Origin: Acetobacter okinawensis
Lineage (GTDB): Bacteria; Pseudomonadota; Alphaproteobacteria; Acetobacterales; Acetobacteraceae
Assembly (NCBI RefSeq): GCF_002153655.1
Contig: NZ_JOPJ01000001.1
Location: 1 to 64,000 of the forward strand
Direction of reading: 5' to 3'
DNA: 64,000 nucleotides
Within the stretch, counting starts at the first letter, position 1. Each line of letters begins with the position of its first letter. The notes beneath the pieces are model-generated. The model saw only the letters and a list, made by a program, of their open reading frames with translations, ran no database searches and was not told the DNA's origin. The translations under genes were made by a program, and so were the position numbers. Positions 9,917 through 21,610 of this stretch are shown here, piece after piece.

Positions 9917-11869
9917 TCACCCGCACAGCGCAACAGTCAGCAGCACCACAAGCCCTGCCAGCATGGTAAAGGCGTAAATGGCAATGGAGCCGCTCTGGAG
10001 CCTGACAGCCTGCAACGCGCTGTCATGCGTGGCACGCACGATGTCCAGCGGCAGACCTTCCACAACACCTTCGTCCGCCCCTTTCCACAGCACACGTGCC
10101 AGCGCTGCATAGGGACGCACGAAAATCCTGTCGTACAGCTCGTCAAAATACCATTTATTGAGCAAGAAGCGGTAGATTGGCCCAAAGCTACGGGCGAGCG
10201 CCGCTGGCACCTGCGGTGCACGCACATACAGGACAAAGGCCAGCGCAATCCCCGCAAGCCCGGCAATGCTGGGCAACAGGGCGATCAGGGACGGCACGTG
10301 CTCAAACGCTTCCATAATGTGGTTGGTAGGCGCATTAACGATAGCGCCGTTCCAGAACGCCCCCTGATGTGCACCAATGTAGTATGGCGCCAGCGCCACG
10401 CCTGCCACAACCGCCCCCACGGACAACACCAGTAACGGCACGGTCATGACTGCCGGGCTTTCATGCGCGCCATCATGTGCATGAGCGTCATGCGGTGTGC
10501 CATGAAAAACCAGAAACAGCAGTCTCCAGCTATAAAACGCTGTCAGAAAAGCCGTAATACTGCCCAAGGCCCATGCATAATGGCTGTAGGAAGCATCGGA
10601 CGCCCACAACGCATTCAGAATGGCATCTTTGGACCAGTATCCGGCAAACGGATAAACCCCGGCCAGCGCCAGACTGCCCAGCCACATAACCACATAGGTT
10701 ACGGGCAGTTTTTTCCATAAGCCCCCCATGCGGAACATGTTCTGCTCGTCGTGCATGGCATGAATGACGGAGCCTGCGGCCAAAAACAGAAGTGCCTTGA
10801 AAAAAGCATGCGTGGTCAGATGGAAGACAGCAGCCTGATACGCCCCCACCCCAACGGCTGCAAACATATAGCCAAGCTGCGAGCAGGTGGAATAGGCAAT
10901 GGTCCGCTTGATGTCTGGCTGCACCATGCCAACGGTTGCCGCAAAAAAGCAGGTTGTAGCGCCAATCAGAATAACAAAGCAGCGTGTGCCGGGGGCAAAC
11001 TCCAGTAAGGGAGACATGCGCGCCATCAAAAACACACCTGCGGTTACCATGGTTGCAGCGTGGATCAGGGCCGATACAGGCGTTGGCCCTTCCATCGCAT
11101 CCGGTAGCCATGTGTGCAGGAACAACTGGGCCGACTTGCCCATAGCACCCACAAACAACAGGAAGCAGATGACCTCCAGCATACGGATGGATACGCCGCA
11201 TATGGTATAAGGCACGTTCAGCACATCTGGCACGGCTGCAAACACGGCATCATACTGCACTGTGTGGAACAGAACGTAGATCAGCCCGATGCCGACAATA
11301 AAAAACAGATCCGCCACGCGGTTGACCACAAATGCCTTGATAGCCGCTGCCGTGGCCGCCGGGCGGTCATACCAGTAACCGATCAGCAGATAACTGGCCA
11401 GGCCCACACCCTCCCAGCCAAAAAAGAGCTGGATCAGGTCATTGGAAGAAACCAGCATAAGCATGGCAAAAGTAAACAGCGACAGATAGGAGAAGAACCG
11501 ATAGGTCGGCATGCTCTCGTGGCTCATGTAGCCAATGCTGTAGCAATGCACGAGCAGGGACACCACAAGCACCATGGCCACCATGGTAACGGAGAGCGTG
11601 TCAAACCGCAGGGTCCATGTGGCGTCAAACCCACCAGCGTGCACCCATTGCGCCAATGGCACGCTGGCGTGCGGAAAACCACTCTGCCACGCACCGCACA
11701 GAGCGCCCACACCACATAGGGCCGCAACTGCCATACAGGCTATGGTTACAACCTTGGCGAGAGCATCGCCCATAAACCGCCCGCCAAGCCCCGCGACAAC
11801 AGCCCCCGCCATGGGAGCAAGCACGGCAACGGAAAACAGGTTGAGTTCTGTTTGCATAACGCTGCTCAT
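9917..11869 (-). CDS. nuoL: NADH-quinone oxidoreductase subunit L (NuoL)
   Basis: A 650-residue membrane subunit at the distal end of the complex I arm. It is antiporter-like, with the block [16 protein letters not shown] carrying the conserved Glu, and with [25 protein letters not shown]-type sequence. The C-terminal part contains the long lateral helix region and ends in a hydrophobic helix. The ATG overlaps the nuoK stop by 4 bases (ATGA). In a normal operon nuoM would follow; here nuoN begins only 65 bp after the nuoL stop. Confidence 0.95.
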   Translation of the reverse strand: MSSVMQTELNLFSVAVLAPMAGAVVAGLGGRFMGDALAKVVTIACMAVAALCGVGALCGAWQSGFPHASVPLAQWVHAGGFDATWTLRFDTLSVTMVAMVLVVSLLVHCYSIGYMSHESMPTYRFFSYLSLFTFAMLMLVSSNDLIQLFFGWEGVGLASYLLIGYWYDRPAATAAAIKAFVVNRVADLFFIVGIGLIYVLFHTVQYDAVFAAVPDVLNVPYTICGVSIRMLEVICFLLFVGAMGKSAQLFLHTWLPDAMEGPTPVSALIHAATMVTAGVFLMARMSPLLEFAPGTRCFVILIGATTCFFAATVGMVQPDIKRTIAYSTCSQLGYMFAAVGVGAYQAAVFHLTTHAFFKALLFLAAGSVIHAMHDEQNMFRMGGLWKKLPVTYVVMWLGSLALAGVYPFAGYWSKDAILNALWASDASYSHYAWALGSITAFLTAFYSWRLLFLVFHGTPHDAHAHDGAHESPAVMTVPLLVLSVGAVVAGVALAPYYIGAHQGAFWNGAIVNAPTNHIMEAFEHVPSLIALLPSIAGLAGIALAFVLYVRAPQVPAALARSFGPIYRFLLNKWYFDELYDRIFVRPYAALARVLWKGADEGVVEGLPLDIVRATHDSALQAVRLQSGSIAIYAFTMLAGLVVLLTVALCG

Positions 11870-12189
11870 CCCTTCATCATCGTCACGTCTTCGACCTGGA
11901 TGGAGCCGCGGTTACGGAAGTAGACCGTAACAATAGCAAGCCCGATGGCCGCTTCTGCCGCTGCAATGGTCAGTACGAACAGCACCATGACCTGCCCCGA
12001 CAGGTCCCCGTGAGCCGAGGAAAATGCCACCAGATTAAGGTTGGCCGAAAGCAGGATCAGCTCCATGGACATGAGCAGAACAATAATGTTCTTACGGTTC
12101 AGAAAAATGCCAAACACCCCCAGAACCAGAAGTGCAGCACTAACAAACAGGTAAGGTCCAAGCCCCACAGACGCGATTGCCGGGTTCAT
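11866..12189 (-). CDS. nuoK: NADH-quinone oxidoreductase subunit K (NuoK)
   Basis: A 107-residue, three-helix membrane subunit of complex I that contributes to the E-channel between the quinone site and the pumping subunits. The conserved glutamate of the second helix lies in [18 protein letters not shown], and a second in [10 protein letters not shown]. It overlaps both neighbours by 4 bases (ATGA), typical of tightly coupled nuo genes. Confidence 0.95.
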   Translation of the reverse strand: MNPAIASVGLGPYLFVSAALLVLGVFGIFLNRKNIIVLLMSMELILLSANLNLVAFSSAHGDLSGQVMVLFVLTIAAAEAAIGLAIVTVYFRNRGSIQVEDVTMMKG

Positions 12190-12899
12190 GCGCCTTTCTC
12201 CTCGGTTTCCGTCTTATCCGGCTCACCCGCACCATAGGAGCCGGGAACCGCAATTTCGTAATAGGAGCCTTTGGGGCGCAGGAAACCGCCCTGTTCAAAC
12301 ACATTTTCGCCAAGTGGCAGATTAACCAGCTCCAGCGTTTCTTCACGTGTGCGTGCATGCTGCCGACCAATGTTCTGGCGGCGGCCAGTTGCGGTGCTGC
12401 GCAGCGTCAGCACGATCGCCCCGATCATGGCGACCAGCAGGACAAGCCCGCAGGCCTGAAAAAGCAGCACATAATGCGTGTAAATAACCGTACCCAGAGC
12501 GGCTGTATTGGTCAGCGCCGGGTCCACCGCCAAAGGCGCGACCACACCCGCAGGCGCCATGCGCCAGTTGCTAAAGGCCATGAGCAGTTCAGCCAGCAGC
12601 ACACCCCCGATGCACAGGCCCAGAGGCGCATAACGCTGGAACCCCTCGCGCAGGCGACTGAAGTCTATATCCAGCATCATCACCACAAACAGGAAGAGAA
12701 CCGCTACCGCCCCGACGTAAACAATGACCAGAAGCATGGCCAAAAACTCGGCCCCCGCGACCAGAAACAGCCCCGCAGCGTTAAAAAAGCCCAGAATGAG
12801 GAACAACACCGCATGAACGGGATTGCGGGCACTAATGACCATGGCGGCCGAAAGCAGCAGCACTGCCGCAAAAACATAAAAAACGAGCTGTGCCATCAT
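12186..12899 (-). CDS. nuoJ: NADH-quinone oxidoreductase subunit J (NuoJ)
   Basis: A 237-residue membrane subunit with five predicted helices, containing the pi-bulge helix segment [19 protein letters not shown] that links quinone reduction to pumping. The last 60 residues form a hydrophilic tail longer than in E. coli (about 184 residues), as in other alphaproteobacteria. AGGAGG lies 7 bases before the start. It sits 36 bp after nuoI. Confidence 0.94.
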   Translation of the reverse strand: MMAQLVFYVFAAVLLLSAAMVISARNPVHAVLFLILGFFNAAGLFLVAGAEFLAMLLVIVYVGAVAVLFLFVVMMLDIDFSRLREGFQRYAPLGLCIGGVLLAELLMAFSNWRMAPAGVVAPLAVDPALTNTAALGTVIYTHYVLLFQACGLVLLVAMIGAIVLTLRSTATGRRQNIGRQHARTREETLELVNLPLGENVFEQGGFLRPKGSYYEIAVPGSYGAGEPDKTETEEKGA

Positions 12900-12935
12900 T
12901 GGCCAACCTCCTGCCCTGACGTGGTCTGCATCTGC

Positions 12936-13424
12936 TCAGCGATACGGCGCATCAAGTTCGAGCCTCCGTGCCAGCAGAGACTCCCAGCGATCTCCGTTCG
13001 CAAGGAGCTTGCCTTTGTCGTACATCAGCTCTTCGCGGGTTTCCGTAGCAAATTCGTAGTTGGGGCCTTCAACAATTGCATCTACGGGGCAGGCTTCCTC
13101 GCACAGTCCACAATAGATGCATTTGGTCATGTCAATGTCATACCGCGTGGTGCGGCGCGACCCGTCATCACGCTCTTCGGCCTCAATGGTAATGGCCTCA
13201 GCCGGGCACGTGGCCTCGCACAGTTTGCAGGCAATGCAGCGCTCCTCCCCGTTGGGGTAGCGCCGCAGAGCGTGCTCACCCCTGAACCGGTGGGACAACG
13301 GACCTTTCTCATACGGATAGTTCAGCGTGACCTTGGGCTTGAACATCATACGGAATGTGGAAACCATGCCCGCCGCCAGTTCCTTGAGCAGGAAAGACCG
13401 CAATGTGGTGCCAAGAGCGCTCAT
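12936..13424 (-). CDS. nuoI: NADH-quinone oxidoreductase subunit I (NuoI)
   Basis: A 162-residue ferredoxin-like subunit holding two [4Fe-4S] clusters, N6a and N6b, on the way from NuoG to NuoB. The motifs are [12 protein letters not shown] (Cys63, 66, 69 and 73) and [12 protein letters not shown]. The start at 13424 overlaps the nuoH stop by one base (TGATG) and gives the usual family length. A longer frame of 195 codons reaches into nuoH but has no support. Confidence 0.95.
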   Translation of the reverse strand: MSALGTTLRSFLLKELAAGMVSTFRMMFKPKVTLNYPYEKGPLSHRFRGEHALRRYPNGEERCIACKLCEATCPAEAITIEAEERDDGSRRTTRYDIDMTKCIYCGLCEEACPVDAIVEGPNYEFATETREELMYDKGKLLANGDRWESLLARRLELDAPYR

Positions 13425-14452
13425 CAATTCACCCCTCCCATATGGGGCAGCAGACCTGTTGCCATAAGAAAGCCAGCCGTACCGATCATCCACAGTAAAG
13501 AGAACGGCAAGAACACCTTCCATCCAAGCCGCATCAACTGATCGTATCGGTAACGCGGGAACGTCGCGCGCACCCAGATAAAGACAAACAGACAGAACAG
13601 GATTTTAAAAATCAGCCACAGCGGGCCGGGTACCCATGTCAGTGGCGCAATACCCAGCGGGGGCAGCCACCCACCAAGGAACAGAATGCTGACCATGGAG
13701 GACATAAGGATCATGTTCGCGTATTCGCCCAGAAAGAACAGGCCGAAGGCGAGCGATGAATATTCTACAAAAAAGCCTGCAACCAGTTCACTCTCCCCTT
13801 CGGGCAAGTCAAACGGGGCACGGTTGGTTTCCGCCAACGCGGAGATAAAAAACACGATGAACATCGGGAACATCGGCACACAGAACCATATGTGCCGTTG
13901 CGCCAGCACAATATCGTTCAGGTTAAGGCTACCAACCGCGAGCAGGACCGACACGATCACCAGCCCGATGGACACCTCGTAGGAGACCATCTGCGCTGCC
14001 GAGCGCAAACCGCCCAAAAACGCATAACGTGAGTTGGATGCCCAGCCCGCAATGAGCATGCCATAAACCCCAAGGGAAGACATGGCGAGCAGGTAGAGAA
14101 TGCCAACATTGATGTTGGCCACCGCCAGCCCGTTACCCGTTGGAATAACGGCCCAGGCGGCCATGGCGAGCGAAAAGGTCAAAAACGGTGCGAACAGGAA
14201 CAAGGCCCGGTTGGCCCCTGCCGGGATAACCGTTTCCTTCACAATCATCTTGATCGCGTCTGCAAAGGCCTGCAACAGACCGAATGGTCCATTCACATTG
14301 GGGCCGCGCCGTTGCTGCATGGCCGCCATGACCTTGCGTTCCATCAGGGTCAGGTAGGCAACGCCAATCAGCAGGGGCACCAGCACCGCCAGTGTTTCCA
14401 GCAGCATCAGCAGGATCTGGCCCGCAAGGGTTTGGTAGAAAAAATATGCCAT
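13424..14452 (-). CDS. nuoH: NADH-quinone oxidoreductase subunit H (NuoH)
   Basis: A 342-residue subunit with eight or nine helices that forms the quinone entry site with NuoB and NuoD. Family blocks visible are [21 protein letters not shown] and [24 protein letters not shown], the latter carrying the acidic quinone-proximal loop. I chose the ATG at 14452, five bases after the nuoG stop. The frame extends 17 codons upstream into nuoG without a family match. Confidence 0.95.
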   Translation of the reverse strand: MAYFFYQTLAGQILLMLLETLAVLVPLLIGVAYLTLMERKVMAAMQQRRGPNVNGPFGLLQAFADAIKMIVKETVIPAGANRALFLFAPFLTFSLAMAAWAVIPTGNGLAVANINVGILYLLAMSSLGVYGMLIAGWASNSRYAFLGGLRSAAQMVSYEVSIGLVIVSVLLAVGSLNLNDIVLAQRHIWFCVPMFPMFIVFFISALAETNRAPFDLPEGESELVAGFFVEYSSLAFGLFFLGEYANMILMSSMVSILFLGGWLPPLGIAPLTWVPGPLWLIFKILFCLFVFIWVRATFPRYRYDQLMRLGWKVFLPFSLLWMIGTAGFLMATGLLPHMGGVN

Positions 14453-14457
14453 TGCCC

Positions 14458-16539
14458 TTACTCCGCCGCCACCGCAGGTGCCTTGCCATAAACCCTTGAG
14501 CACTCAGCCATGGTCTGGCTGGCGCGGCTTATGGTGTTGGTCTGGTAATAGTCCTGAACAACAGGTCGCAAAGGCGTTGCCATAAGCGTGCCATCGCGCA
14601 CACTGGCAGGTGTTGCCCCACTTTCCTGCTCACCGACCAGAAGCGGAACAGCCGTGTTGCCACAGGCAAAAACAGGATTGATCTGCGCCATATGGGCACG
14701 CAGTTCTTCCAGCGTGTCATACGGCAGGGTATGGCCTACCACCTCGGAAAAAGCCCGGATAATCCGCCAGTCTTCCCGCGCTTCCCCCGGAGCGAACACG
14801 GCGCGGAATGCGCGCTGCACCCGCCCTGCGGTGTTGACGTATGTTCCCGCTTTTTCGGTATAGGCCGCACCGGGGAGGATAATATCGGCCCGCTTGGCCG
14901 CTGCATCCCCATGATGGCCCAGATACACCACAAATGTTTCCGGCGGAATGCGGTCCAGCTGCACCTCATCTGCCCCCAGCAACCACAGGATTTCCACCCC
15001 GCCACGGAGCATACTGGCTGCATCACACCCATGGGGGCCGGGTACAAACCCAAGGTCCAGCGCCCCGACGCGTGACGCCGCCGTGTGCAGAATGTTCAAA
15101 CCCTGCCACTGCGGCGTTATGGCGCCACAGGCATGTGCAAGATCACGGCAGGCAGCATAAATGGCTGGAGCATCCCGCCGGGTCAGGGCCGCATGGCCCA
15201 GAATAATCATGGGCTTTTTGGCGTTTTTCAAAACTTCGGCAAACGCATGTTGCCCGTCCAGCAGCTCAGCCAGTGTATCCGGCCCGCTGCCTAGCACGCT
15301 CACATCATAGGTCATATCCGCCGTTGGCGTGCCGATCATGCCAATGGGGAAGCCCCCACGTCCTGCGTCGACAAACCGTTTGCGGATACGCGCATTGAGC
15401 ACCGGCGCTTCATGCCGGGGCATGGTGCCAACCAGCAACAGCGCATCGGCCTGATCAATCCCGCTTATATCGCTGTTGAACAGGTAGCCGGAACGGCTTG
15501 AGGTATCATACCACGCACCGTCCTGCCGACAGTCCAGATTGGATGACCCCATACCTTGCAAAAGGTCTTTTATTGCACACAGGCTTTCTGCATCACACAG
15601 ATCACCCGCTATGGCCCCGATCTTATCACCCGGCACACCGTCAAACCGACGGGCCAGAGCGATCAGCGCATCTTTCCATGATACGGAAGACAGTTTTCCA
15701 TGCACCCTGACCCACGGCCTATCCAGCCGCTTACGCTTGAGTCCATCAATGGAAAAACGTCCTTTATCAGACAGCCATTCTTCGTTGACCTCATCATTCA
15801 CGCGGGGGACAATCCGCATGACTTCCCCCCCACGGGCCTGGACCTGAATATTGGTGCCCAGCGCGTCCATGACATCAATGCTGTCGGTCTTTTTATATTC
15901 CCATGACCGGGCATGGAACGCAGCGGGCTTGGCTGTAAGGGCACCAACGGGGCAGACATCAATCAGATTACCGGAGAGTTCGGATGTCAGGGCTTTTTCC
16001 ACATAGGTGGTGATTTCAGCATTCTCCCCGCGGGAGACAAGCCCGAGTTCGGGTGTGCCGGCCACTTCCGTACTAAAGCGCACACACCGCGTGCACTGGA
16101 TGCAGCGCGTCATAACCGTTTTGACCAGTGGCCCCAGATCCTTGTCCGTGACCGCCCGTTTATCTTCCTTGTAACGCGAAATACCAGACCCATACCCATA
16201 GGCCTGATCCTGCAGGTCGCACTCCCCACCCTGATCGCAGATCGGGCAATCCAGCGGGTGGTTGATCAGTAGGAATTCCATAACAGCCCGGCGGGCGCGG
16301 CGCACCATCTCGGTGTCCGTAAAAATCTGCATGCCATCAGCCACAGGAAAACCGCAGGAGGCAACAGGCTTGGGTGCACGCGCCACTTCCACCAGACACA
16401 TGCGGCAATTCCCCGCAACAGACAGGCGCTCGTGGTAACAAAAGCGCGGAATTTCCTTACCCGCCGCCTCGCAGGCCTGCAACGCGCTGGAACCGGGAGG
16501 AACGTCTACTGGCGTGCCGTCAACTATTACCCTCACCAT
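14458..16539 (-). CDS. nuoG: NADH-quinone oxidoreductase subunit G (NuoG)
   Basis: The 693-residue largest peripheral-arm subunit. The N-terminal [2Fe-2S] ligands are Cys34, Cys45, Cys48 and Cys62. [27 protein letters not shown] and CPVGALT then carry the [4Fe-4S] clusters. The C-terminal two-thirds is a molybdopterin-oxidoreductase-like domain without cofactor function. The start at 16539, five bases after the nuoF stop, gives MVRVIVDG. The longer frame to 16677 runs inside nuoF and is rejected. Confidence 0.95.
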   Translation of the reverse strand: MVRVIVDGTPVDVPPGSSALQACEAAGKEIPRFCYHERLSVAGNCRMCLVEVARAPKPVASCGFPVADGMQIFTDTEMVRRARRAVMEFLLINHPLDCPICDQGGECDLQDQAYGYGSGISRYKEDKRAVTDKDLGPLVKTVMTRCIQCTRCVRFSTEVAGTPELGLVSRGENAEITTYVEKALTSELSGNLIDVCPVGALTAKPAAFHARSWEYKKTDSIDVMDALGTNIQVQARGGEVMRIVPRVNDEVNEEWLSDKGRFSIDGLKRKRLDRPWVRVHGKLSSVSWKDALIALARRFDGVPGDKIGAIAGDLCDAESLCAIKDLLQGMGSSNLDCRQDGAWYDTSSRSGYLFNSDISGIDQADALLLVGTMPRHEAPVLNARIRKRFVDAGRGGFPIGMIGTPTADMTYDVSVLGSGPDTLAELLDGQHAFAEVLKNAKKPMIILGHAALTRRDAPAIYAACRDLAHACGAITPQWQGLNILHTAASRVGALDLGFVPGPHGCDAASMLRGGVEILWLLGADEVQLDRIPPETFVVYLGHHGDAAAKRADIILPGAAYTEKAGTYVNTAGRVQRAFRAVFAPGEAREDWRIIRAFSEVVGHTLPYDTLEELRAHMAQINPVFACGNTAVPLLVGEQESGATPASVRDGTLMATPLRPVVQDYYQTNTISRASQTMAECSRVYGKAPAVAAE

Positions 16540-16544
16540 TGCCG

Positions 16545-17873
16545 TTACTCCACTGCTGCCGGAACGCCACCGGCGGGCACCTGCACCAGCCCGGTGCTGC
16601 CATACGCCGCCTTGTACTGGCGGATACGTGCTTCCATTTCTGGGCGAAAATGCCGGATAAGCCCCTGTATGGGCCATGCCGCTGCATCCCCCAGCGCACA
16701 GATCGTATGCCCTTCCACCTGCCGGGTGACCTGCTCCAGCAGATCTATTTCCTCAATATCCGCGCGGCCCTGAACCATGCGGTCCATCATGCGCATCATC
16801 CAGCCCGTTCCTTCACGGCAGGGGGTGCACTGCCCACAGCTTTCATGCTTGAAAAACTTTGAGAACCGGGCGATCGCTTTTATAATATCGGTCGATCTGT
16901 CCATAACAATCATGCAGGCTGTGCCAAGGCCTGAGCGTTCGGCGCGCAGGCTGTCATAATCCATAAGAACAGTCTCACACACAGCTTTTGGCAATAGCGG
17001 TACGGAACAGCCACCCGGAATAACCGCCAGCAGGTTGTCCCACCCACCGCGCACACCACCACCGTGTTTTTCAATAATATCCCTGAGCGGCACGCCCAAT
17101 TCTTCCTCAAACACACAGGGTGTGTTGACATGGCCCGATATGGCCATGAGCTTGGAGCCCGCATTGTTGGGACGACCAAGCCCCGCAAACCACTCGGCTC
17201 CACGCCGCAAAATGGTGGACGTAACGGCAATGCTCTCCACATTGTTTACAGTTGTGGGGCAGCCATAAAGCCCTACCCCGGCAGGGAATGGCGGCTTCAT
17301 GCGGGGCTGGCCTTTTTTACCTTCAAGACTTTCCAGCAAGGCCGTTTCTTCACCGCAGATATAGGCACCCGCGCCACGGTGGATACGAAAATCAAAATCC
17401 CATCCGCTGCCAGCTGCATTTTTCCCGAGCAGACCTGCTGCGTAAGCCTCGTCAATAGCCGCCTGCAAACGCTCGGCTTCTCGGAAAAACTCCCCACGAA
17501 TATAGATATAGGATGCATGAGCCCCCATCGCAAAAGATGCGATCAGCGCACTTTCTATCAGTTTGTGCGGCTCATGGCGCATGACCTCGCGGTCCTTGCA
17601 GGTACCGGGCTCGGACTCATCCCCGTTGATCACCAGATAATGCGGCCGTCCATCGGACTGTTTGGGCATGAAGGACCACTTCAACCCGGTAGGGAAGCCC
17701 GCACCACCTCGCCCACGCAGGCCAGAGGCCTTCATTTGTGCAATAATGGTATCGCGGCCTCTGGCAAGAATTTCTGCCGTGTTGCTCCAGTCACCCCGCT
17801 TGCGTGCGGCCTCCAGCCGCCAGTCATTCTGACCATACAGATTGGTGAAGATCCGGTCCTTGTCAGCCAGCAT
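16545..17873 (-). CDS. nuoF: NADH-quinone oxidoreductase subunit F (NuoF)
   Basis: The 442-residue NADH-binding subunit holding FMN and cluster N3. The glycine-rich [15 protein letters not shown] contacts NADH, and [19 protein letters not shown] belongs to the FMN site. [15 protein letters not shown] plus a later Cys ligate the [4Fe-4S] cluster. The start has GGAGAG six bases upstream. It is preceded by nuoE after 11 bp. Confidence 0.96.
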   Translation of the reverse strand: MLADKDRIFTNLYGQNDWRLEAARKRGDWSNTAEILARGRDTIIAQMKASGLRGRGGAGFPTGLKWSFMPKQSDGRPHYLVINGDESEPGTCKDREVMRHEPHKLIESALIASFAMGAHASYIYIRGEFFREAERLQAAIDEAYAAGLLGKNAAGSGWDFDFRIHRGAGAYICGEETALLESLEGKKGQPRMKPPFPAGVGLYGCPTTVNNVESIAVTSTILRRGAEWFAGLGRPNNAGSKLMAISGHVNTPCVFEEELGVPLRDIIEKHGGGVRGGWDNLLAVIPGGCSVPLLPKAVCETVLMDYDSLRAERSGLGTACMIVMDRSTDIIKAIARFSKFFKHESCGQCTPCREGTGWMMRMMDRMVQGRADIEEIDLLEQVTRQVEGHTICALGDAAAWPIQGLIRHFRPEMEARIRQYKAAYGSTGLVQVPAGGVPAAVE

Positions 17874-17884
17874 GGCCGTCTCTC

Positions 17885-18520
17885 CTATTCCTGTTCCACC
17901 GTGGAAGATGGCAGCAATGTCTTGCGCCCACCCAGTGGAGCCGAAACACTACGGTTAACAGTCGGTCCGGGCTCTGGCCGCCGCCCTGCCCTCAACTCGG
18001 CTATAACGGCCTGCGTGCGTTCGGCATTCATATCTTCATAGTAATCATCATCAACTTGCAGGATTGGCGCATTGGCGCAGGCCCCAAGACATTCCACCTC
18101 TGTCATGGTAAAAAGACCATCAGCACTGGTGCCACCAAAATGCTGGATACCTGTCGCTTTCTGGCAGGCCTCCACCACGTCATCCGACCCACGCAGCCAA
18201 CAGGGCGTGGTGGTGCAAACCTGCAAATGGTAACGCCCGATGGGGCGCGTGTTGAACATGGTGTAAAACGATGCGACTTCATAAACCCGCATGGCGGCCA
18301 TATCCAGGCGCTGGGCAATAACGTCCATGGCGACTACGGGCACCCAGGCGCTCCCCGTTACACGCCCCATCTGGCGTTGCGCGATATACAGCAGTGGCAT
18401 AACGGCACTTGCCTTGCGCTCTTGCGGATACTTGCTGAGAACACCAGCAATTTCCTCTTCCGATGCGGCATCGAAAACAAAGCTGTCCGGCTGTTCTGCC
18501 GGGGTCCAGACTGTGCTCAT
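17885..18520 (-). CDS. nuoE: NADH-quinone oxidoreductase subunit E (NuoE)
   Basis: A 211-residue thioredoxin-like subunit that carries the off-pathway [2Fe-2S] cluster N1a, ligated by two Cys in CTTTPC and two in ECLGAC. The C-terminal 35 residues are a hydrophilic, proline-rich tail beyond the core domain. Its ATG overlaps the nuoD stop (ATGA). Confidence 0.95.
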   Translation of the reverse strand: MSTVWTPAEQPDSFVFDAASEEEIAGVLSKYPQERKASAVMPLLYIAQRQMGRVTGSAWVPVVAMDVIAQRLDMAAMRVYEVASFYTMFNTRPIGRYHLQVCTTTPCWLRGSDDVVEACQKATGIQHFGGTSADGLFTMTEVECLGACANAPILQVDDDYYEDMNAERTQAVIAELRAGRRPEPGPTVNRSVSAPLGGRKTLLPSSTVEQE

Positions 18521-19800
18521 CGATCGACTTCTCCAAACACAAGATCAAGCGACCCGATAATAGCCACCATGTCGGCCAGCATACCGCGCCGCGAAAGCTC
18601 ATCTATGGCCTGTAGATGTGCAAATCCCGTCGGACGGATTTTGCAGCGATACGGCCTGTTGCTGCCATCGGCCACAAGATAGACGCCAAATTCTCCCTTA
18701 GGACTTTCCACCGCCGTGTAGGTTGAGCCCGCAGGAACGTGATAACCCTCGCTAAAAAGCTTGAAGTGATGGATCAGGGCTTCCATGGACCGCTTCATTT
18801 CCGCTCTGGGCGGCGGGCTGAACTTGGGGTCCTGCACCTTGATGTCACCCGCCTGCATCTGGCTCAGGCATTGCTCAATAATCCTGACACTTTCACGCAT
18901 TTCCGCAACACGGATCAGATAACGATCGTAGGAATCACCTTGACGTGTGACTGGCACCTTAAAATCAACCTTATGATAATTATCATATGGCTGGTTGCGC
19001 CTTAAATCCCATGGAACGCCAGAAGCACGCAGGCACGGGCCACTAAACCCCCATGCCAGAGCCTGTTCGGTTGTAAAAACACCAATACCGACCGTGCGCT
19101 GTTTCCATATCCTGTTTTCAGTCAGCAGACCTTCAAGCTCATCAATCCACGATGGGAACTCTCTGGCCCACACCCCAATCCTGTCTTCCAGACTGGTGGG
19201 TATGTCACGCGCAACACCACCGGGGCGAAAATAGTTGGCATGAAAGCGCGCACCGGATGCAGCTTCATAAAACTCCAGAAGTTTTTCGCGCTCTTCATAG
19301 CCCCACAAAGCTGGCGTTACCGCACCACAATCCAGCCCCATGGCGGTCAGATTGAGAATATGGTTAAGAATGCGGGTAATTTCCGCAAACATGACGCGCA
19401 GCCATTTGGCGCGCTCTGGAATATCAATCCCCAGAAGTTTTTCCGTGGCCAGAGCAAAAGCCTGCTCCTCGCACATGGGGGAGACATAATCCAGACGGTC
19501 AAAATATGGCAGGGCTTTTTGATACGTCTTGTATTCAATCAGCTTTTCCGTACCCCGGTGCAAAAGTCCTATATGGGGGACGGCACGGGCGACAAGCTCG
19601 CCTTCCATCTCAAGCACAAGACGCAGCACACCATGCGCTGATGGATGCTGAGGCCCAAAATTAAGAGCATGGGAGTCAATTTCGACAACCCTGTTTTCAA
19701 TTTCAAGCGCCTGCTGTTCTGGCAAAAGGCTTTGAGGAATATCCTCTTGCGGGACAGTTTGGGCAAACGCGAGGGATGGTGTGTTTTTCTGCTCGGTCAT
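18517..19800 (-). CDS. nuoD: NADH-quinone oxidoreductase subunit D (NuoD)
   Basis: A 427-residue subunit homologous to the [NiFe] hydrogenase large subunit, lining the quinone cavity. The family block [21 protein letters not shown]-type sequence begins near residue 45, and [15 protein letters not shown] follows. The first 40 residues are a variable extension. I chose the ATG at 19800, which overlaps the nuoC stop by one base (TGATG). The open frame further upstream lies within nuoC. Confidence 0.95.
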   Translation of the reverse strand: MTEQKNTPSLAFAQTVPQEDIPQSLLPEQQALEIENRVVEIDSHALNFGPQHPSAHGVLRLVLEMEGELVARAVPHIGLLHRGTEKLIEYKTYQKALPYFDRLDYVSPMCEEQAFALATEKLLGIDIPERAKWLRVMFAEITRILNHILNLTAMGLDCGAVTPALWGYEEREKLLEFYEAASGARFHANYFRPGGVARDIPTSLEDRIGVWAREFPSWIDELEGLLTENRIWKQRTVGIGVFTTEQALAWGFSGPCLRASGVPWDLRRNQPYDNYHKVDFKVPVTRQGDSYDRYLIRVAEMRESVRIIEQCLSQMQAGDIKVQDPKFSPPPRAEMKRSMEALIHHFKLFSEGYHVPAGSTYTAVESPKGEFGVYLVADGSNRPYRCKIRPTGFAHLQAIDELSRRGMLADMVAIIGSLDLVFGEVDR

Positions 19801-20459
19801 CAGCCAGACCTCTTCATACCCTGCCGGACCTCGTGTGCTTTTTCGTCTCCCGGTAGGGTCAGCATACCTTCCCACGGGGAAACAAAATCAAAATCACGAA
19901 AATCCTGTGTTAACGAAACAGGTTCCTTAACAACCTGCCTACGCTCCACGTCGTAGCGGACCTCCTCATACCCCGTCAGTGGGAAGTCCTTGCGCAGCGG
20001 ATGGCCTTCAAACCCGTTATCAGTGAGGATGCGACGCAAATCAGGCTGACCGGAGAACAAAACCCCGAACAGGTCATAACATTCCCGCTCCCACCAGGTC
20101 GCACAGGGCCACAGATGATGCACCGATGGCACCGCACCATACTCATCAGTCGTCACCACCACGCGGATACGCCGGTTATAGGTCACGGACAGCAGGTTAT
20201 AGACCACGTCAAACCGCTCTGCGCGGGCGGGAAAATCCACACCACACAAGTCCATCAACTGCTCAAACCGATAACGCGGGTCATCACGCAAAAGAGTCAG
20301 AAACGCCAGAAGATGCGAACGTGTTGTATGCACCACCAACTCCCCCTTCTCCACCGCTGCGTAAGAGACATGCGGCTGGGTTGAGAGGAATGTAAACGCC
20401 AAAGAGCATAACTGCCCTTCGAGCCTAGCCTGCATTGGATTTACAGAAATATCAGCCAC
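19800..20459 (-). CDS. nuoC: NADH-quinone oxidoreductase subunit C (NuoC)
   Basis: A 219-residue peripheral-arm subunit. Family blocks include [22 protein letters not shown] and a [24 protein letters not shown]-type segment, then [18 protein letters not shown]. It starts with GTG inside the last codons of nuoB (8-base overlap), suggesting translational coupling. NuoC and NuoD are separate genes here, not fused as in E. coli. Confidence 0.95.
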   Translation of the reverse strand: MADISVNPMQARLEGQLCSLAFTFLSTQPHVSYAAVEKGELVVHTTRSHLLAFLTLLRDDPRYRFEQLMDLCGVDFPARAERFDVVYNLLSVTYNRRIRVVVTTDEYGAVPSVHHLWPCATWWERECYDLFGVLFSGQPDLRRILTDNGFEGHPLRKDFPLTGYEEVRYDVERRQVVKEPVSLTQDFRDFDFVSPWEGMLTLPGDEKAHEVRQGMKRSG

Positions 20460-21015
20460 GGAGAATGGTCCCTGTCCGACGAATTTTTTTCTGGAGCAGC
20501 ATAATGCCGTAGATCAGCGCTTCTGCCGTAGGCGGGCAGCCGGGCACGTACACATCCACCGGCACAATACGGTCACACCCACGCACAACAGAGTAGGAGT
20601 AATGGTAATACCCCCCACCATTAGCACATGACCCCATGGAGATAACCCAGCGCGGCTCAGCCATCTGCTCATAGAGACGACGTAGAACCGGAGCCATTTT
20701 GTTGGTCAGTGTGCCTGCCACAATCATAACGTCTGACTGACGGGGTGACCCACGGGGGATAATGCCCATACGGTCCAGATCATAGCGCGGCATGTAAGCG
20801 TGAATCATTTCCACAGCACAGCATGCCAGCCCGAACGACATGGGCCACAAGCTACCCGTACGCCCCCAGTTAACCAGCTTGTCCAGGCTTGCAACCACAA
20901 ACCCTTTTTCTGCCAGAACCCCGGTAATGCCACGGACAACTGCGTCCTGCTCGGGGCCGGGGGGCAAAGCCTCCCTGTTCCACATAATGGCGTTTTCATC
21001 GTGATGTGTGGTCAT
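20452..21015 (-). CDS. nuoB: NADH-quinone oxidoreductase subunit B (NuoB)
   Basis: A 187-residue subunit carrying the terminal [4Fe-4S] cluster N2 that reduces quinone. The ligands are the tandem Cys65-Cys66 in [10 protein letters not shown], one Cys in [10 protein letters not shown] and one in [11 protein letters not shown]. The segment around [21 protein letters not shown] is typical. GGAGAG lies upstream of the ATG. It follows nuoA after 12 bp. Confidence 0.96.
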   Translation of the reverse strand: MTTHHDENAIMWNREALPPGPEQDAVVRGITGVLAEKGFVVASLDKLVNWGRTGSLWPMSFGLACCAVEMIHAYMPRYDLDRMGIIPRGSPRQSDVMIVAGTLTNKMAPVLRRLYEQMAEPRWVISMGSCANGGGYYHYSYSVVRGCDRIVPVDVYVPGCPPTAEALIYGIMLLQKKIRRTGTILRG

Positions 21016-21027
21016 GCTGGCCTCTCC

Positions 21028-21393
21028 TCAATCCCAGTCCAGCGCGCCTTTGCGCCATTCATACAAAAAGCCGATCCCCAGCACGGCCAGAAAACCAAGC
21101 ATGGATAAAAAACCAAACAGCCCGATCCGCCCCAGACTAATGGCCCATGGGAACAGAAAAGCGACTTCCAGATCGAAAATAATGAAAAGAATGGCGACCA
21201 GATAAAAGCGCACGTCAAAACGGCGTCTGGTGTCATCAAAAGGTCCAAACCCGCATTCGTATGCTGTGAGTTTTTCTGGGTAGGGCTTCTGGTGTCCGCA
21301 GAGCAAAGCCATACCAAGCATTGCCGCCGCAATAACGACCGAAACACAACCAAAGATCAGGACCGGAGCATAGTCGCCTAGAACAGACTGCAT
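21028..21393 (-). CDS. nuoA: NADH-quinone oxidoreductase subunit A (NuoA), first gene of the operon
   Basis: A 121-residue, three-helix membrane subunit. The family block LTAYECGFGPFDDTRRRFDVRFYLVAILFIIFD-type sequence (the loop Cys lies in YECGF) is complete. The ATG at 21393 gives the standard length; a GTG five codons upstream is possible. It is the promoter-proximal gene of the 13-kb nuo operon. An inverted repeat lies just upstream. Confidence 0.94.
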   Translation of the reverse strand: MQSVLGDYAPVLIFGCVSVVIAAAMLGMALLCGHQKPYPEKLTAYECGFGPFDDTRRRFDVRFYLVAILFIIFDLEVAFLFPWAISLGRIGLFGFLSMLGFLAVLGIGFLYEWRKGALDWD

Positions 21394-21416
21394 GGAAAAT
21401 TCCCGCACGCATGAAA

Positions 21417-21431
21417 AGCTTGTAACAAGCT
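21417..21431. promoter_or_regulatory. Inverted repeat immediately upstream of nuoA
   Basis: AGCTTGTAACAAGCT has 7-base arms around one central base and ends 24 bp before the nuoA ATG. It lacks a T-run, so it is not a terminator. The position suits an operator or a leader stem-loop of the nuo transcript. Function is inference. Confidence 0.35.
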
Positions 21432-21562
21432 GTTTGATGCAGTCACCCTAGACCCGCAGCATGCGGACGACCATGCACGAACGCGTTTGGTTACGGCCAC
21501 TTTGTTGTGAGTAACAATTTTTGATGAAAAAAAATGGCACCATGCTTTTGCAGCACAGGGCC

Positions 21563-21587
21563 AAAAAGCAGGATTTTAAAATCCTGC
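21563..21587 (-). terminator. Terminator of the tRNA-Val gene
   Basis: A perfect 20-bp palindrome (GCAGGATTTT and its complement, 21568-21587) lies 23 bp beyond the tRNA 3' end. On the minus strand it is followed by TTTTTGG. This is a typical rho-independent terminator for the tRNA transcript, separating it from the nuo promoter region. Confidence 0.8.
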
Positions 21588-21610
21588 ACCACAACACAGA
21601 ATGTTGGGAA

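Noticed and set aside
13425-13523. 33-codon N-terminal extension of NuoI
   Set aside because: It lies in the nuoH coding region and is absent from the family; the TGATG junction marks the true start.
21568-21587. 20-bp palindrome as a protein-binding operator
   Set aside because: It is followed by five Ts on the tRNA strand and lies just past tRNA-Val, so a terminator explains it better.
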